In this document: positions 5,912-7,297 of the stretch, piece after piece
How positions within the stretch are numbered: position 1 is the first letter of the stretch
How the letters are laid out: every line of letters starts with the position of its first letter
Assembly: GCA_029850565.1 (NCBI GenBank)
Contig: JARCRR010000020.1
Span: forward strand, 1 to 7,297
Source of the DNA: Gallionella sp.
Lineage (GTDB): Bacteria; Pseudomonadota; Gammaproteobacteria; Burkholderiales; Gallionellaceae
Reading direction: 5' to 3'
Length of the DNA: 7,297 bases
Notes under the pieces: model-generated
What the model was told of the DNA's origin: nothing
What the model saw: the letters and a program-made list of their open reading frames with translations, nothing else
Database searches by the model: none
Translations under genes and position numbers: made by a program

Positions 5912-7207
5912 TTAGTCGAGTTTTGCGATGCGAGTGTTGCGCAACAGCGACAGGCGTGTGTGCAGGTCGCGAGTCGATTCGACAAACACAGTCTTCTGCG
6001 CTTCGTTGATGGGTTTGCCATCTGGCAGTGCCACCTTCAATGGGTCGCGCTGAACGCTGTTCTGCTTGAATTCATAGTGTAGGTGTGGGCCGCTAGCCAG
6101 GCCAGTCATGCCGACGTAACCGATGATCTCACCTTGGCTAACACGTTGGCCTTTATGGACATTGCCGAAGCGGGACAGGTGACCGTACACGGTTTGGTAG
6201 TTTCCTTGATGATTCACCATCACCACGTTGCCATAGCCGCCTTGCTGGCCTACGAAGGACACCACGCCGTCCGAGGTCACCTTCACTTTGGTGCCTATCG
6301 GGGATGCGTAATCCACACCTTTGTGCGCGCGCCACTTGTTCAACACCGGATGAAAACGCGAGGTGCTAAAGCCCGAGCTGACGCGCGAGAACTCGATAGG
6401 CGAACGCAGGAAAGCCTTGCGCATGCTCTTGCCGTCCGGCGAGTAGTAGTCGCCGGAGAAGCTGGTGGTCTGGAAATACACGGCGCGGTAAGTGCGGCCC
6501 TGATTGACGAACTCGGCAGCGAGGATGCGTCCGGTGCGTGCCGCTTCGCCGTTGATGTAGGTCATCTCGTAGATCACGCTGAACTTGTCGCCCTTGCGCA
6601 GATCGCGGTGGAAGTCGATGTCGCCACCGAAGATCTCGGCCAATTGGTTGGCAGCCGGATCGGGCAGACCTGCCTCGTCAGTTGCGGCGAACAGGCTGCT
6701 TTGTATCTCGCCGGTACGCACGAAGGTGCGCTGCTCCACCAGTGCGGGCTTTACATCGACCTTGAAGCTGTCGCCATCTTTGGCAACGATCACTTGGTTG
6801 CTGTCGTTATCCAGATAACGCAAGGCCAACAGGCTGCCGTCAGCCGCAGTTTCGGCTTGGATTTCTTTACCCACGCTCAGTTGACGGAAAGAAGCGGCAG
6901 GATTGAATTTGCGCAGATATTCACTGGCTGCCTCATCTTCCACGTTCAGGCGACGCAACAGTTCGACCACGGTGTCGCCGCGTTGTACGCGCTCATTGCG
7001 CCAAAAAGTGGTGGTAGTAGGTGCGACTTGGGCTGCGGTTGGGAGAGCGATCTCTTCAACGATGGTCTTTTGCGGCCCGGTCAGGACATCGGACTGAGGC
7101 ATGATGCCGAAGGCGGTGACCACACCCAGCAAAGGCAGGGTGGACAAGGTAACGAACCAGCGCAGCTTCAACTTGTGCGCGTTCAATAAAGAGTTTTGTT
7201 GTAACAT
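5912..7207 (-). CDS. M23 family murein DD-endopeptidase, MepM/NMB0315-like
   Basis: The protein is a zinc metallopeptidase of the LytM/M23 family that is anchored in the inner membrane or exported, and it is expected to cut peptide cross-links in peptidoglycan. It has 431 residues from the ATG at 7207, close to the length I recall for the neisserial homologue NMB0315. A basic N-terminus precedes a hydrophobic segment at about 17-36 (signal anchor). A LysM/OapA-like stretch, ERVQRGDTVVELLRRLNV, is at about 72-89, and a middle domain of the Csd3/MepM type is at about 165-250. The M23 domain covers about 280-390: His295 and Asp299 in HKGVDY, His343 in YGHLS, and His375 and His377 in HLHYEF, so the full zinc and catalytic set is present. 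The start is set by GGGAGG five bases upstream; a 23-residue in-frame extension is possible but unsupported. It heads an operon with anmK. Confidence 0.93.
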   Translation of the reverse strand: MLQQNSLLNAHKLKLRWFVTLSTLPLLGVVTAFGIMPQSDVLTGPQKTIVEEIALPTAAQVAPTTTTFWRNERVQRGDTVVELLRRLNVEDEAASEYLRKFNPAASFRQLSVGKEIQAETAADGSLLALRYLDNDSNQVIVAKDGDSFKVDVKPALVEQRTFVRTGEIQSSLFAATDEAGLPDPAANQLAEIFGGDIDFHRDLRKGDKFSVIYEMTYINGEAARTGRILAAEFVNQGRTYRAVYFQTTSFSGDYYSPDGKSMRKAFLRSPIEFSRVSSGFSTSRFHPVLNKWRAHKGVDYASPIGTKVKVTSDGVVSFVGQQGGYGNVVMVNHQGNYQTVYGHLSRFGNVHKGQRVSQGEIIGYVGMTGLASGPHLHYEFKQNSVQRDPLKVALPDGKPINEAQKTVFVESTRDLHTRLSLLRNTRIAKLD

Positions 7208-7297
7208 CTGCGCCTCCCTAGGCGGTATAACTCGTGAACAACTGTCAACTGGATATCGGCGGACAAGGTGCATCACTGAATCGGGAGCGGACTTTAA
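7208..7297 (-). promoter_or_regulatory. 5' region and Shine-Dalgarno site of the M23 peptidase-anmK operon
   Basis: GGGAGG (complement of 7213-7218) lies five bases before the ATG at 7207 and fixes the start. The rest of this 90-base stretch has no recognisable gene. It presumably contains the operon promoter, but I find no pair of boxes with normal spacing. A TTGACA at 7248-7243 is followed by TATACC at 7229-7224 only 13 bases later. In related bacteria I would expect a divergent gene such as tyrS just beyond the window edge; that cannot be seen here. Confidence 0.5.

Noticed and set aside
6083..7189. Long plus-strand open frame of 368 codons opposite the M23 peptidase gene
   Set aside because: The minus strand here encodes a full M23 peptidase with all zinc ligands. 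The plus-strand translation has no recognisable motif, is low-complexity in Ala/Val/His, and is a by-product of codon bias on the opposite strand.
7224..7248. Minus-strand TTGACA and TATACC as a promoter for the M23 peptidase operon
   Set aside because: The spacer is only 13 bases, too short for a normal sigma70 promoter; at best one of the boxes is used with another partner.
7208..7276. 23-residue N-terminal extension of the M23 peptidase
   Set aside because: GGGAGG five bases before the ATG at 7207 gives a much better start, and the extension would add a polar stretch before the signal anchor.

Overview
This is an ordinary-looking stretch of a proteobacterial chromosome, most likely from a betaproteobacterium. 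The order rplM-rpsI-argC, membrane coiled-coil protein, bactofilin, erpA, and then convergent anmK and M23 peptidase is one I associate with Betaproteobacteria, perhaps the Nitrosomonadales/Gallionellaceae side. The base composition looks moderately GC-rich by eye. The genus-level guess is inference from recalled gene order, not from a search. I see no mobile element, CRISPR array, tRNA or rRNA.

Layout. Bases 1-1178 hold the 3' part of a glpD-like FAD-dependent glycerol-3-phosphate dehydrogenase gene; its 5' end lies outside the window. A 100-base gap carries a near-consensus sigma70 promoter (TTGACA, 17 bases, TAGAAT) for the ribosomal protein operon rplM-rpsI (1279-2111). A strong intrinsic terminator at 2128-2153 ends that operon. 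Next comes a tightly packed plus-strand block (2188-4752): argC (arginine biosynthesis), a single-pass membrane protein with a long coiled coil (DUF6776-like), a bactofilin, and erpA (A-type Fe-S carrier). It ends in a GNRA-loop terminator at 4778-4806. On the minus strand, running convergently, are an M23 (MepM/NMB0315-like) murein peptidase gene (7207-5912) and anmK (5905-4805), six bases apart and almost certainly one operon. The last 90 bases are the 5' region of that operon.

How the genes fit together. The ribosomal pair is housekeeping. The most coherent theme is the cell envelope. The bactofilin is a membrane-associated polymer, and its direct upstream neighbour is an inner-membrane coiled-coil protein with a probable periplasmic domain. 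Facing them is an operon with a periplasmic peptidoglycan endopeptidase and the kinase that recycles anhydro-MurNAc. Bactofilins work with M23 peptidases in several other bacteria, so a shape or wall-remodelling module is a reasonable hypothesis. ArgC and ErpA look like co-located metabolic genes.

Points worth a second look are the bactofilin/DUF6776 pair, the MFSK start of the bactofilin, changed core motifs in GlpD, the TTG start of anmK in frame with the upstream stop codon, and the missing clear promoter for argC. Nothing here looks like a wholly new system.
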